Assembly: GCF_018873765.1 (NCBI RefSeq)
Contig: NC_057916.1
Location: 10,000,001 to 10,064,000 of the forward strand
Origin: Telopea speciosissima
Lineage: Eukaryota; Streptophyta; Magnoliopsida; Proteales; Proteaceae
Length of the DNA stretch: 64,000 nucleotides
Direction: 5' to 3'
Positions 55,078-64,000 of the stretch are shown piece after piece. Numbering within the stretch: the stretch's first letter is position 1; the number at the start of each line of letters is the position of its first letter. The translations under genes and the position numbers were made by a program. The notes under the pieces were generated by a model. That model saw nothing but the letters and a program-made list of their open reading frames with translations. It had not been told where the DNA came from and made no database searches.

Positions 55078-56310
55078 AGAGAGGGAGAGAGAGAAGGAGA
55101 AGGAGAAGGAGAAGGATCGGGACTGGGACAGGGAGAGAGATAGGTACAGGAATAGGGAGGGGGAGAGGGAAAGGGAGAGGGAAGAGTTCGGGATAAAGAT
55201 AGAGGTAGGGAGACTGAGAGTGGTTGGGTGGGCAGACATCTATATAATGGTCATAATGATGTATATGGTGGTCGAGATAGGTCGAAAGATTCCAGACATT
55301 TGAAAGATGAACCGAATTACCATTACAGGAAAGAAAAAAAAGATCCAGTAAAGGTGCCCAACATCATGGATGATGATCCGGAAAGGCGTGAAAAGAAACC
55401 ACTGAGGTATACAATGTCATTTAATCATTGGATGTATCCTAGCTCACTTCAAATTTATCTTATATGCTACTCCCTGCTTTTAGAGATGAAGAGGTAGAAG
55501 AAGATTATGAAGATCAACTAGCGGGACAAGAAGAGGAGGATGTTGACAGAATTAAGGAGGAGAGCAGGGAACGAAGGCAAGCCATACTAGAAAAATATAA
55601 ACAACAGCAACAGCAGTCACAAAAGCAGGTTGTACCTTATGGTCAAGCCTCAACTAAAGGTGTCGTCCACTTCCAAGCTAATTGTGTTTTCTATATTTTG
55701 ATGTTTTGGAGTTTTATTTATAGTTTATGACTGCTTTCTTTGTGGCTTTTATTCACTGTTCATACTAAACCATAAATGCTTCGGATCAGAGATTGGTTCT
55801 CTCAATGTCGACAAGGCAGCAGAACAGATACTTCCTCCAAAAGCAGTTAATTCTACATCTGTCACTTCTAAGGGTAGGAATGATAATCCCGAGGCTGATG
55901 TCCCCGAGCCTACATTTTCTGTATGGAAATCACCTTCACGTAATAGAACATTGGCACATGAGAGTACTTCTGGTGCTGGGGGTTTCGGGGATGGGACTCC
56001 AAAGGTTTGTAGATGACCAATTAACAATTAGATATTTTTTAAATTTCTTGCATACGTGGGTAAGCATGATTTGCATGAATCAACCCCAAGCTTGTCTACA
56101 ATGGTTCTTTTGATTCCTTATGTGACCTTGGGTGGTTTGTTTTTAATATTTTGAGCCTGGATATAATAACTGCGATTACTTTAAGATGTTAATTTCTACT
56201 GCTTCATAAGTTCATAGTCACAATTTCACCAATTTGTGTAGAGTGAGAGATCAGCAGATATGTTCTGTGATGATATTTTCGGAGAGAGACCTGCTGGAGT
56301 TCGTAAAACT
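55078..56310 (+). pseudogene. PRP4 kinase copy 3, N-terminal exons (best preserved)
   Basis: Exons about 55078-55406, 55484-55659, 55790-56004 and 56242-56310. The first has a 1-base loss in the GA-rich tract (about 55185) that shifts the frame before HLYNGHNDVYGGRDRSKDSR. The others are open: DEEVEEDYEDQLAGQEEEDV, IKEESRERRQAILEKYKQQQ, GSLNVDKAAEQILPPKAVNS, DVPEPTFSVWKSPSRNRTLA, SERSADMFCDDIFGERPAGV and RKT. This is the charged N-terminal region of plant PRP4. The next exon (GLPDNWDDAEGY) and the kinase core are deleted; only the last two exons remain (58 kb). Confidence 0.87.
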
Positions 56311-57989
56311 GTAGATGTCGTTCTATTTCCTCTCCCCTCTAATTGTATTAAGCATTTGCATTCTCACAAGTGTTGGTTTTCTTCTTTGTTTTCTGAACAT
56401 TGAATGTAGATAATAGAAAGCTGAACTAGGTTTCTGGAAAATCGTGTATAATCGAAAACTGATTTGAATAACCAAATGAAGTATATGGTTTGTCCTGCCT
56501 GAGATAGCATGTTCAACTGAGGCCACTTTGGACCTGCTGATAATCCCATGTTCTCTCCTTTTTCTTGTAATTTGTACATGCACCACATGAGCAGTATGTT
56601 ATGGGTTTTTAGTGATGGCCTGCAATTGCGGTTAGAGAAATGTGTTTTGGCATTCATGGATGCTTTCCATGGCGATGTATTGTAATCCAGCGATTGACAG
56701 AATATTTCTTTTAGATGTTATCCTCTATTTTTCTTAAAAAATTGTTATTTATTGACTTTGTGAGATTGAAAAAGGTTTCACTGGTGAACATATCTAGAGA
56801 CTTCTAGTACTTTATCTATAGTTGGTTCATTGTGATCACATCTTCACGAAGATATTGATAGAACACAGAATCCATCAATAAAGCAATAGTATTTTTTAGT
56901 AACTAGCGAAAGAAAATAGGTAAAGACCTCTTAGGGAGTTGCCTAGTTTGGGAGTTTTATCGTGTTAAAAAAATGAGTGCAACTCTGGATTTAGGAGTCA
57001 AATACAACAGTTAACACTTAGACAACCAAGCACTTTAATGTGAATAACAAATTAAAGTGGCTGAAACTTAAATCTGATTCCAAATTAACATCTGAACCAT
57101 TAAACAACCCGACACTATCGCATCGAGCAAATTAAACTTGATGAAACTTAAATTTGATTGCAAATGAACATACTATGCTAATTTTAAAAGGAATTGCGTA
57201 CTTGTGCTAAACTTCTAAAAAGTTGCTTGGTATTGCAACTTATTTAAATAAAAAAAGCTGGGTATTATAGTATGGTGGTTTTGTTGATCAAAAGTAAACT
57301 CAATCAGGTATCTACTCCAGTTGCCCTATAAGAAAACCTCTTTGACCTGACGTAGTCTGTTGGACCTATGGAAAAGCCATGTGTACTGCCTTAAAGAAAA
57401 AATGATCTGGAATGTCCGGAAATTGACCACTCTGCCCTTTTTTTCCCTCTTGACTCTTGCAAAATTTCATCTTCTGATCCTTACAAGGGTGTGGGTTGGT
57501 GAAGCTGCAATGATTTACTGAACAGAAAATGGAATATCTAGGACTGAGATGTCGATGGAATTGCTATTCCTTTGTTGTTTTATCTTTTTTCTTTTAATTT
57601 TTTAGGGTTATTCTGCTTTGTTCTTGTTGGGTCTTTATAAAATTTCTTGTTATTTATCCCTGAGTGGGTTGTCATTTTTTTTGTTTTTGCTATAAAATGC
57701 ATAATAATGTGGTAGTGGAGTTATTTTACTCCCACTTGTATTATACTTCATTTATCAGAAATAGTGGAGTTTTTTTACTCCCACTTGTATTATACTTCAT
57801 TTATCTGTTTTCTTCAGATTCCCTGCAACCCTCACGAGGGGTGTTTAAACCCTTTATTTTTTGCATCTTTGTTGCCATGGTCATCAATATCTTTAGCTTA
57901 TTATTTTAGGTTATTGAATGGAAATACTGTGTTATGATTCTTATTTTTATTGCTTGTGCTGATTTCAATATCTCTTGCTTTTTCTACAG
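56311..57989. repeat. PRP4 intron-derived sequence, copy 3, with deletion scar
   Basis: Collinear with copy 2 to about 57400 and with copy 1 (32213-32905) to about 57776. There the sequence jumps to the equivalent of 34336 (ttttcttcagattccctgca), deleting about 1.4 kb with the five central kinase exons. A direct repeat of tactcccacttgtattatac (57727 and 57777) lies at the scar. Confidence 0.75.
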
Positions 57990-58428
57990 GGTGGATTTAC
58001 CAATTAGCATTTTGACCAGGATTTTAATTTCTTGCTACCGAAGAAGATCCTGTTACAAAGAAGGTTAGAAGTTACTTGTCAATGAAATCTGTAGTGATTA
58101 TGTTTCAGTGACTGTTTCTATTGTTTTTCCTACTACTGCAACCACCCTCTTCCCCCCCCCAAAAAAAAAAAAAAAAAAAAAAGAAGGGGGAAGCATCATT
58201 GCCCTCATTTTAATTTAGCTTTGTAAACTATGTCTGCAGACTGTGAAGAGGATGCTTCTCAATATTAAGCAAAAAGACATTGGTTCCTTAATTACAAGCT
58301 CCCCTGGTGAGGATCCGAAGATGTTGGTGAATTTCTAAGATCTTCTAGAAAAAATATTTGTCTTAGATCCAGAGAAGAGAATGATAGTATCTCAAGCATT
58401 GAGGCATTCATTCATCACAGGCAAGTGA
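57990..58428 (+). pseudogene. PRP4 kinase copy 3, last two exons
   Basis: Exon 57990 to about 58062 (acceptor CAG intact; GGFTN, stop, HFDQD, then ATEEDPVTKK with a shift) and exon 58240-58428 (TVKRMLLNIKQKDIGSLITS, SPGEDPKMLVNF, TAA, DLLEKIFVLDPEKRMIVSQA, HSFITGK, TGA). The intact acceptor here shows what copy 1 has lost. Confidence 0.82.
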
Positions 58429-60053
58429 CCAAAGATGCTGATTTTATGACCCCAGAAATGCTGTTGAGCTAGATACATGTACATTATGATCTCAATTTAT
58501 TTTTAGCTCTCTAATCATTGGGCATTTCTTTGTCTTTATCTCCCTGTGATTGCCTAAGAGGATTGACATAGTGTAATTGGCGTGGATGAAATGCGGAGAA
58601 GATGATGTTTGGTCTGAAGACCTTCCTACATGGCGGTTCTTTCAGTGGGATGGCTTCTGTTTCTATTGTAAGACAACTCGCCAAAGGCGTTTACATCTTT
58701 TGTGATCATTCTTAATGATGGGCTTTGAGAAGATTTATCACATTTATCCCCCCCTTGAAATTTTTGTTTGAAGTTTGAAAACAGTGTGCAGCAACCTTTT
58801 GCAGGCTTTAGTGCATTAGAAAATTCACACCAATGCTAGTTACTAAATTAAACTCAATGAGGTTGTGAAAAGTGTTCCTATGGCTTTTGGAAAAGATAGA
58901 CTCGACATAATCTTTTCCTTTCAGAAAGCGTCCATCTTACCTTGGATTTCATCTTTCCAATATTTTGTGGATACTTGGATATAAATTTTTTTGGTTGTCC
59001 ACATTTTTTTCATTTATCCAAATCACTTGGGTCCTGGAGTCTAATTCTATTTTTCATTCAATGTTTCATCCAGGGCAATGATGCAACCAATCAGTGCTTT
59101 ACATGCTTAGAAGGCAACCAAAAGAAGGTACCCTGGTTTGTTTTTTAGGCAGCTTATTGTGAAACCCTTGAAACTACTTTGCATGTTCTTAACTATAAAA
59201 TTGGGCTCCTGAACTGTTTTCAGACTTGGAGGAATTAACCAGAAGAATTTTACAACCTGAAGTTGAATGGTCCATTTCTTCCTTGCCTATTAGAGCTCTC
59301 ATGCCTGTTTGCATGTACATGTTCCTGCATTGTGTGCGTGCGTGTATGTGTAGAAATAGAGGTTCAATTTCTGTAATATGGAATATTTTAATTTTTATTG
59401 GTACACCCTCCTACAAGTAACCAAAAAAAAAGAAAAAAATAGATTCTTAAGGTGAATAATCATAGTTTATATTCTGGTAGTGGCTAAATTATGATTAGAA
59501 ACCTTTAAACTACATTACATCTGATCTTGGTTTGGTGGTTCTGGAGGCTTTTGCACTGGCGATGAGAGGTTGCAGTGCTGCAGTTAATGTTCAAATTGGT
59601 TAGTAGTTGCATCCGATTTTAATTTTCTTTTCTTTAACATGATCCGAGAGTTTTAAGCTTTTTATGTTTTTCCTGATAGGAAACATAGGTTTAGTGTTGT
59701 CTCTTCATTCTGTGGTGTATAACAATGGTTTTTGGTTTTTCTAGGACATAGGTGCTAAGTTCGTGGAATTTCAGTAAGTTCTTCATCTCTAATCCTATTA
59801 CTCCATTTTGTTATGGTTCTGGTTGTTTCAGGTATTTCGTTTCATGCATATTTATAAGGAGATCATGTAAATGTTGTTACTTGTATGGTTGATCATACTC
59901 AGGAAACCTTGGAGATTTGCACATTTAGTTGGATGCATTCCTCATCTTGCCTCTAGCCTGCATTGCTCTTTTCAATGACAGCCTAGAGTGGTCAATGAGA
60001 TGGCTGATGAGTTGGCCAAGCAAGGCGTTTTACTCTTGAGATTCTGTTATGGG
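58429..60053 (+). repeat. Array block A3, post-PRP4 segment with L1 RNase H tail
   Basis: Collinear with 34967-36600 (A1) and 39040-40700 (A2). It includes GNDATNQCFTCLEGNQKK (about 59080-59130), LEELTRRILQPEVEW (about 59226) and the L1 tail start MADELAKQGVLLLRF (about 59998). A 40-bp loss near 59500 distinguishes A3. Confidence 0.55.
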
Positions 60054-60385
60054 CATAGTACTAAAACTCGCGAAATTTCGGTCGAGATATCGAATATATC
60101 GAGTATCTCGACCTGTCCGAAACGAAACGCAAGTCCGATATGAAAAAATGCAATATATCGAATATTTCGGAAATTTCGGTGAAATTTCGGAAATTTCGAT
60201 CATCTCGTTTTGGAAATTTCGGAAATCTCGGTAATTTAGGTCATCTCGTTTCAAAATTTTCGGAAATCTCGGTCATTTTTGGCATTTTACACCCACAGAA
60301 AAATACCATATTTCGACGAAATTTCGGTATCTCGGAAATTTCAGTCAGACCGAAACACCGAAACGAAACGAGATTTAGTACCATG
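60054..60385. mobile_element. hAT-like MITE (family 1, 332 bp) with perfect 8-bp TSD
   Basis: Termini CATAGTACTAAAACTCG and (inverted) CATGGTACTAAATCTCG match at 15 of 17 positions. The 8-bp duplication gttatggg flanks it exactly (60046-60053 and 60386-60393). The uninterrupted site is seen in A1 (36573-36605) and A2 (40690-40720), which read gttatgggaatacc. The interior is built from many overlapping palindromic words such as gaaatttcgg, so it can fold extensively. It shares termini and style with the larger element at 10737-11605. No coding capacity; the open frames across it are artefacts of the repeats. Confidence 0.9.
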
Positions 60386-60683
60386 GTTATGGGAATACCA
60401 TTCCATTATGAGGTGTGGGCTTTTATAGGGGGCGGGGCTGTAGATCTTTGTTGTTGTATATTATCTGTGCTCTTGCCTCCTTGGAGGCCTGTTATACCAT
60501 ATTACCTTTCATTTTATAAAATTTATGTTAATTAAAAAAAATATATTGTTAGTGTTACCAATAAAAGTGTTCCATATGTTTCAGATATTCTTTTTTCCCT
60601 TCTAATCATTTCCCTCATAGATATCTTCTGAACTTTTGACTCATGAGTAGGTTTGATTTATCTGTTGCTTGATATACTTTCAG
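60386..60683 (+). repeat. Block A3 continuation (L1 3' UTR)
   Basis: Resumes at gttatgggaataccattcca and runs through the L1 3' UTR (to about 60535) to the RAE1 acceptor. Confidence 0.6.
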
Positions 60684-60787
60684 AGCTTGTGTGGGTATCC
60701 CTTATTCATGTACACCATATTTTTGCAACTTCAGGTTCTGATGGTGCTTTCAATTTTTGGGAAAAGGACCGTAAACAGAGACTTAAG
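60684..60787 (+). pseudogene. RAE1 exon fragment, A3
   Basis: Same exon as 36877 and 40994. VHHIFATSGSDGAFNFWEKD then RKQRLK: T to I, D to E and S to R changes relative to A1/A2. AG and GT are kept. Confidence 0.78.
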
Positions 60788-62217
60788 GTTTGGTTACCTT
60801 CTTTCTGTTTAATTCTTATCTAACCCCAATGGTTGTTGTTGGTTTCATTGAATGGCAATTATTTTTGTATGATATTTCACTACTAATTACCAGCCTGTTT
60901 GTGGAGGATAAGCAAATTCTTAATGAGAAGATGATGTAGAGAAGATTTACCAAAATCTGTGGAATATGAGTTGGAACCTAAGAAAAATGCTCACTTTGGA
61001 TAATTCTCCTGGTGTATGGTCTGAAACCCAACCCTAAATTGAGATTAGGGCAGAATTTGCAAAGGCTCTAAAAGGACAGAATAGGCTAATTAGGAAACAA
61101 AAAACAGTGACTGCAGGAACTGGGTAGGCCACAGAAACAGCATAGATGATTAGAAGATTAAAACAGAAATGAAGGAAATCGAAAGCTCATTTACAGAATG
61201 GGGGATATTTTGTTACTCAAAACTACAGAGCTGTTGAGCTTGAAACTTGGGTTGAGTAACCGTTTCGATCAAACCTATCAGTGGTTAAAACAGGACAGAT
61301 ATCTCTGGCTAATAATACAGGGTGTGATCGGGACTGATATGGGAACTAACAGAAACAGAGCAGGGGTGTGGAAAGTGGTAACAGCAGGTGTTAAAGTAGT
61401 GTTAGAAGATCAGAATCAATAGAGAATGAGGGGGGCTTAATTATGATTAGAAACCTTTGTTCTGTTTGCCCTCATTACTTTTTGTGAAACTGCATTACAT
61501 ATGATCTATGGTTTGGTGGTTCTAGAGGCTTTTGCACTGGTGATGAGAGGTTGCAGTGTTGCAGTTGATGTTTGAATTGGTTAGTAGTTTTAACTTTTTT
61601 GTTGAATAATGTAAACCAGAATACCTTGGGGGGTATTCTGGTCTTTCTACAGTTTATTTTATGTTTTAAGTTGTTTTATGTACTGCCTAGCTATGTTGGC
61701 TATGGCAGGGTTAGTTTTGTCATGTAATTATAATTTTAAAGTTATAAATAAAGGGCTTGGCTGATCACAATCGATCATTCAAGCATTCACCAAATTCTGG
61801 TTTTGATAACATTTTTCATGTTTTTCCTGATAGGAAACATAGGTTTAGTGTTGTCTCTTCATTCTGTGGTGTATAGCAATGCTTTTTGGTTTTTCTAGGA
61901 CTTAGGTGCTCCATCAGGCAAAACCTCGATAAAAGTCCTAGTCCAATACAGCGAGGCCCACTATTATCTGTTGGCATTTTCATTGGTAATTTTTGTTCAA
62001 TTTCAATGCCTCGCTTCTCTTTGTTCTATTGGGTTCATTTTATTTTCCTTATTTTGTTTTTGTTTCAATTGCTATGCTTAGGTTATTCTCTGTATCCCTT
62101 CTTTCTTATATTTAAAAAAGAAAGATAGTCATTGAAGAGAAAAGGAATTTTTTCAATAATGATTAATAACTCTCGTCGCTCTCTTTTTTCCTTCTAAACA
62201 GTTGTGTGTGTGTACAG
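60788..62217 (+). repeat. Block A3, segment between RAE1 exon and PIP exon
   Basis: Collinear with A2 apart from the solo LTR at 61600-61811. No gene identified. Confidence 0.55.
61600..61811. mobile_element. Solo LTR, 212 bp, with 5-bp TSD
   Basis: TGTTGAATAATG...TTTTGATAACA has LTR-type TG...CA ends and is flanked by ttttt (61595-61599 and 61812-61816). A2 shows the empty site (about 41900, taactttttcatg). The stretch ataaataaagggctt near 61747 looks like the R-region/poly-A signal. The T-only duplication is weak by itself, but the empty site supports the insertion. Confidence 0.78.
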
Positions 62218-62512
62218 GAGGGCATAATAACCCAGAAGTGAAGTTTGGGCTTTTCTTAGCCCATAAGTGTCACTAATCCGTGCTGTGATGTACATGGTGG
62301 CACAATGCTTGGGTGCAATGTGTGGTGTAGGGCTAGTAAAGGCCTTCCAAAAGTCTTACTATGTGCAGTATGGTGGTGGGGTGAACGAGATCGCCGATGG
62401 CTACAGAAAAAGTGTGGGTATGGCAGCTGAATTTATTGATACTTTCATCCTTGTCTACAATGTTTTCTCTGCTATTGATCCCAAGAGAAGTGCCAGAGAC
62501 TCCCATGTCCCT
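62218..62512 (+). pseudogene. PIP aquaporin exon 2, copy 5 (frameshift)
   Basis: [16 protein letters not shown], then a 1-base loss (cccataagtgtcac against cccataaagtgtcac), then [58 protein letters not shown] and RDSHVP before GTAAGT. NPA is NPE. Confidence 0.88.
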
Positions 62513-63314
62513 GTAAGTTCACCTTAGTGGGTGGGACAACCAGGTTTTTTTTATCGCCGCCACAATTGAATTTCTTCCTTCTGCCTCTTTTCTCTTCTTG
62601 ATTTTTTAGTCATTCTGTCGCAGTGCACATTCTAATATGCAATATTTTGAAGTGAAGCTTGTAATTTAATCTTTATGCATTTCTATTTATGTGTGAAACT
62701 TGATAAGGTTTTAAGAACCGATTTGAGTTTAAAATCCTTAGTTGGCTTGGCAAGATGTATGTAAAATTGCACGTGTTGATTATTCAACTTACGCACATGA
62801 GTCGTACGAAACTACAGCTGGCACGTATCTCTGATGCCACCTCCTCTATGTAAATATTTTCCATTGACCGTTTTTTGTTTGCACATGTGACCAATATAAG
62901 GCTGGAGCTGTGTCCGTATAACAATGATTAACATCTATTTAGCTGATATAATGAAGAAGCTTAATTCAATTCATGTGGTAAGCTAGGTTGATTCTAACAA
63001 TGTTTTAGGCTGGAGGTCATGGGTAAGAGATTCCTTGACAATATTTGACATTTTGGGGAAACCAGGGGGGTAGATGGCTGCATCAATTGCATCATTCTTG
63101 GGTTTTCTTTTCCATATGTTTGCCTATTCTACTAGGTCTCAATAGCATCTCTATGTGAAATGTTATTTTCCAATGCTCTCTATAAGCTCTGAAGCATGAT
63201 GTAACTGTTCGGTTCTTTCTTTCTGATATTAATTATGTGTTATAGTTCTCTATATGTATGTCTCATTTGATGGCAAGTTAAGTGTAAATTGTTCTATATT
63301 TTTTCAATTGACAG
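62513..63314 (+). promoter_or_regulatory. Block B3 start with promoter-like segment
   Basis: Collinear with 42604-43615 apart from a deletion after about 63105 that removes the ATT tract. The TATA-like motif is tatgtaaata here (about 62848), and the G-box reads cacgtgtt. Confidence 0.45.
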
Positions 63315-63640
63315 GTCGACACAACTGTGTCTGAAAGGGAGCTGTTATTGCTTGTGAAAATCTCCGAGCTTGAAGTCAGGTAGATCATATTGTGAATCAA
63401 GTAACTGGGTTGAACCTTCATATGTGCACATTATCTCTTTCTGTTGGACTTCGTGTTTGCTTGGCCAAATGGAACAAGAATCTGAATTACAAACAAGACA
63501 TAAAAGTGATTCTGACATCCTTTCACAAAAGAAAAAGGAATCTCTCTCTCCTCTTATATATTTATTTTCCTTTTCGTTTGATGCAAGATAATTAATCTAA
63601 CTGATGAGGTAGTTGAGGCAAGGTTGAAACATCTGCAAGC
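63315..63640 (+). pseudogene. Unidentified coiled-coil exon pair, B3 (decayed)
   Basis: Exon 63315-63379: VDTTVSERELLLLVKISELE, VR. The second exon (about 63588-63639) has lost its acceptor AG context (gcaag for gtag), reads ATAATT in place of ATGATT, and has the donor changed from GT to GC. Confidence 0.5.
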
Positions 63641-64000
63641 AAGTGGCTGAGGAAGGTTCCTATTGAGCTCTTCTGAATTGAAAGGTACCGCAAGATTTTA
63701 TGATAGAAACCCTGAATTTCCCAGATAAAGTGTATTTTAAGTTGAAAGAATTTGATTGAATACCCATTTTGCTATATTGATTCAGTCATAAACAAATAAC
63801 ATGAGAAGGGGGGAGGGAGAAACACTGACTTCCCCGGATAAGGTGTATTGCTGGACTTAATACCCATTTTTCCGTAGTGGTTCATCAGTCATAAACAACA
63901 TGGGTGACAGAGGGAGAGAGAGAGATGGGTGATGGTGTTTTCAATTGGAATTTGAACTGGGCAGGAGCAGAGGAGGAACTTTGGGAGTATTATTTGATGG
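63641..64000. repeat. Block B3 continuing past the window
   Basis: Collinear with 43940-44305 (B1), ending inside the short acidic ORF region, so the array continues beyond the right edge. Confidence 0.75.

Noticed and set aside
60140..60535. 131-codon plus-strand open frame rich in Asn, Ile, Ser and Glu
   Set aside because: It is generated by the repeated gaaatttcgg words of a MITE and runs out into an L1 3' UTR.

Overview
The window is nuclear DNA of a flowering plant. This is inferred from spliced, plant-type genes with GT/AG introns, large TE-filled introns, and plant families: ubinuclein with a plant-style middle domain, PRP4 kinase, PIP aquaporin, organellar MetRS, Ty1/copia, RTE and L1 LINEs, Mutator-like and hAT-like elements. 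Nothing bacterial or organellar was seen (no CRISPR, operons, rRNA or tRNA genes). The species cannot be named from the sequence.

Region 1 (1-27,250, + strand): the 3' half of a ubinuclein (UBN/HPC2-type HIRA histone-chaperone subunit) gene. Eight exons can be traced: 484-583, 677-786, 935-1021, 8030-8155, 17045-17182, 17278-17325, 17723-17824 and about 26317-26799. Its 7-9 kb introns are full of transposons: an L1 fragment at the left edge, a gypsy-LTR-like region with a nested L1 (about 2639-7125), an RTE LINE (about 8900-12637) carrying a nested hAT-like MITE, copia fragments (13.8-15.5 kb), a complete but decayed Ty1/copia element with both LTRs (18047-22957), a second RTE fragment, and a Mutator-like foldback element with a perfect 9-bp target duplication (25340-26160).

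Region 2 (27.2-31.9 kb): intergenic DNA with a hAT-like MITE, a small foldback and short tandem duplications.

Region 3 (31.9-64.0 kb, continuing past the right edge): a head-to-tail array of degenerate composite units. All recognisable gene pieces are on the + strand and keep introns. They come from unrelated genes: PRP4 kinase, RAE1 (WD40 mRNA-export factor), PIP aquaporin exon 2, an L1 RNase H tail, and an unidentified coiled-coil exon pair. One junction also carries two exons of an organellar methionyl-tRNA synthetase (OVA1-like). Order: P1-A1-A2-B1-(PIP')-A4'-L1-B2-P2-MetRS-P3-A3-B3, where P = PRP4 N-terminal exons, A = PRP4 C-terminal exon to PIP, and B = promoter-like segment, coiled-coil exons and RAE1 exon. 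No copy of any gene is complete. PRP4 copies 1 and 3 lack complementary parts, and copy 2 stops before the kinase. Later insertions can be dated against empty paralogous sites: a Pack-MULE that captured pieces of a polygalacturonase and a MACPF/CAD1-like gene (47369-49255), a hAT-like MITE (60054-60385), a solo LTR (61600-61811) and an L1 3' end (about 46799-47070).

The only plausibly functional gene is the ubinuclein. The PRP4 kinase-domain copy at 33-35 kb is the best preserved piece of the array, but it has a damaged splice acceptor.
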